A stretch of DNA of 64,000 nucleotides, taken from NCBI GenBank assembly GCA_035765195.1, contig DASTYC010000020.1:60367-124366 (forward strand). Reading direction: 5' to 3'. Both the position numbers and the translations under genes were made by a program. This stretch comes from CALAED01 sp035765195 (GTDB lineage Bacteria; Actinomycetota; Actinomycetes; Streptosporangiales; Streptosporangiaceae). Under the pieces are notes generated by a model, which was given only the letters and a program-made list of their open reading frames with translations, was not told the DNA's origin and searched no databases. Shown piece after piece: positions 63,643 through 64,000 of this stretch (position 1 is the stretch's first letter; every line of letters starts with the position of its first letter).

Positions 63643-64000
63643 TCAGCGCGCTCCCGTGAGGGCGGACGCGTCGCCCGGGACCTCGACCGTCTCGACCGGG
63701 GCGTCGAGCGAGACCACCGGGATCTCGATGCGACGGCCCTCGGCGTTCGAGCGCAGGCCCTCCTCGGCGAGGAGGACGCCGCGCGCGCCGGCGAGGAAGT
63801 CGTAGTGGTTCGGGGCGTCCTCGACGACGTGGCGGATGAACTCCTCCCACTGCTCCTTGAAGCCGTTCTGGAAGTCGCGGTTGCCCGGGCTCTCGATCCA
63901 GTCGCCCGCGTAGTCGTGGTCGTCGGCGAGGTCGGGATTCCACACCGGCTTCGGCGTGGCGTTGCGCGGCTGGATCTTGCAGCCGAACAGGCCCACGACG
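63643..64000 (-). CDS. Gfo/Idh/MocA-family oxidoreductase, C-terminal part only
   Basis: The 3' end (about 119 residues) of a NAD(P)-dependent sugar or polyol dehydrogenase, cut by the window edge. Visible: LFGCKIQPRNATPKPVWNPDL, DWIESPGNRDFQNGFKEQWEEFIRHVVEDAPNHYDFLAGARGVLLAEEGLRSNAEGRRIEIP, typical of the family end. It is the first visible gene of the operon with DUF993 and the isomerase. The ATG at 63996 is internal, not the true start. Confidence 0.8.
   Translation of the reverse strand, partial: VVGLFGCKIQPRNATPKPVWNPDLADDHDYAGDWIESPGNRDFQNGFKEQWEEFIRHVVEDAPNHYDFLAGARGVLLAEEGLRSNAEGRRIEIPVVSLDAPVETVEVPGDASALTGAR

Overview
The window looks like chromosome of a high-GC actinomycete, most likely a Streptosporangiales-type organism. 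This is inferred from roughly 70% GC coding sequence, frequent GTG/TTG starts, TAnnnT boxes about 10 nt before leaderless starts, a dnaG-rpoD pair, DUF6703 and SCO4402-family genes, F420-type luciferase-like enzymes and an actinobacterial PQQ set. No database was consulted.

Layout. 1-2.4 kb: a zinc ABC importer (znuABC, minus strand) behind a Zur-like box. 2.5-5.9 kb: an ABM-fold enzyme, a secreted DUF1906 protein and glyS. 5.9-14.8 kb: a minus-strand accessory block with a CmcJ-like oxygenase, a self-inhibited Fic protein with a C-terminal DNA-binding domain, a 2108-residue DUF4062-NACHT-HEAT protein (NLR-like), and a 124-residue protein whose C-terminus repeats a motif at the NLR N-terminus. 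14.9-33.8 kb: core and metabolic genes (tandem DUF427, GH15, ppdK, YdcF, dgt, FAD reductase, ABC ATPase, urease ureABCFGD, dnaG, a principal-type sigma factor). 34-38.7 kb: iron-regulated efeO-efeB, a GH63-like hydrolase and small proteins.

38.85 kb: tRNA-Asn, immediately followed by an accessory island that extends to about 48.2 kb. The island carries a serine-recombinase-like ORF ending inside the tRNA, an XRE/TPR regulator, an MTHFS-like protein, a zinc-ribbon microprotein, low-GC orphans, a broken regulator, a Nudix hydrolase, an IS3 remnant, a zinc-ribbon TIR protein, an HTH protein and a DUF234 ATPase behind a 14-bp palindrome.

48.7-58.3 kb: a PQQ-dependent alcohol oxidation locus. It holds a GAF-LytTR regulator, divergent from formaldehyde dehydrogenase, an MSMEG_3727-like PQQ-associated protein, a PQQ methanol/ethanol-type dehydrogenase with the Asp-x-Asp signature of lanthanide enzymes but no visible signal peptide, pqqA (32 codons), pqqB-C-D-E and a CaCA-type cation exchanger. 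A plausible working model is alcohol to aldehyde by the quinoprotein, formaldehyde to formate by FdhA, cofactor made in situ, and metal supply or homeostasis by the exchanger.

58.3-64 kb: an F420-type oxidoreductase, an SCO4402-like protein, a radical SAM enzyme, a DUF574 methyltransferase, and a three-gene sugar-type catabolic operon running off the right edge.

The strongest candidates for something undescribed are the NLR/small-protein pair with its shared RDAYVA...HHH motif, the Fic gene bracketed by two copies of one palindrome, and the PQQ locus with its own exchanger and GAF-LytTR regulator.
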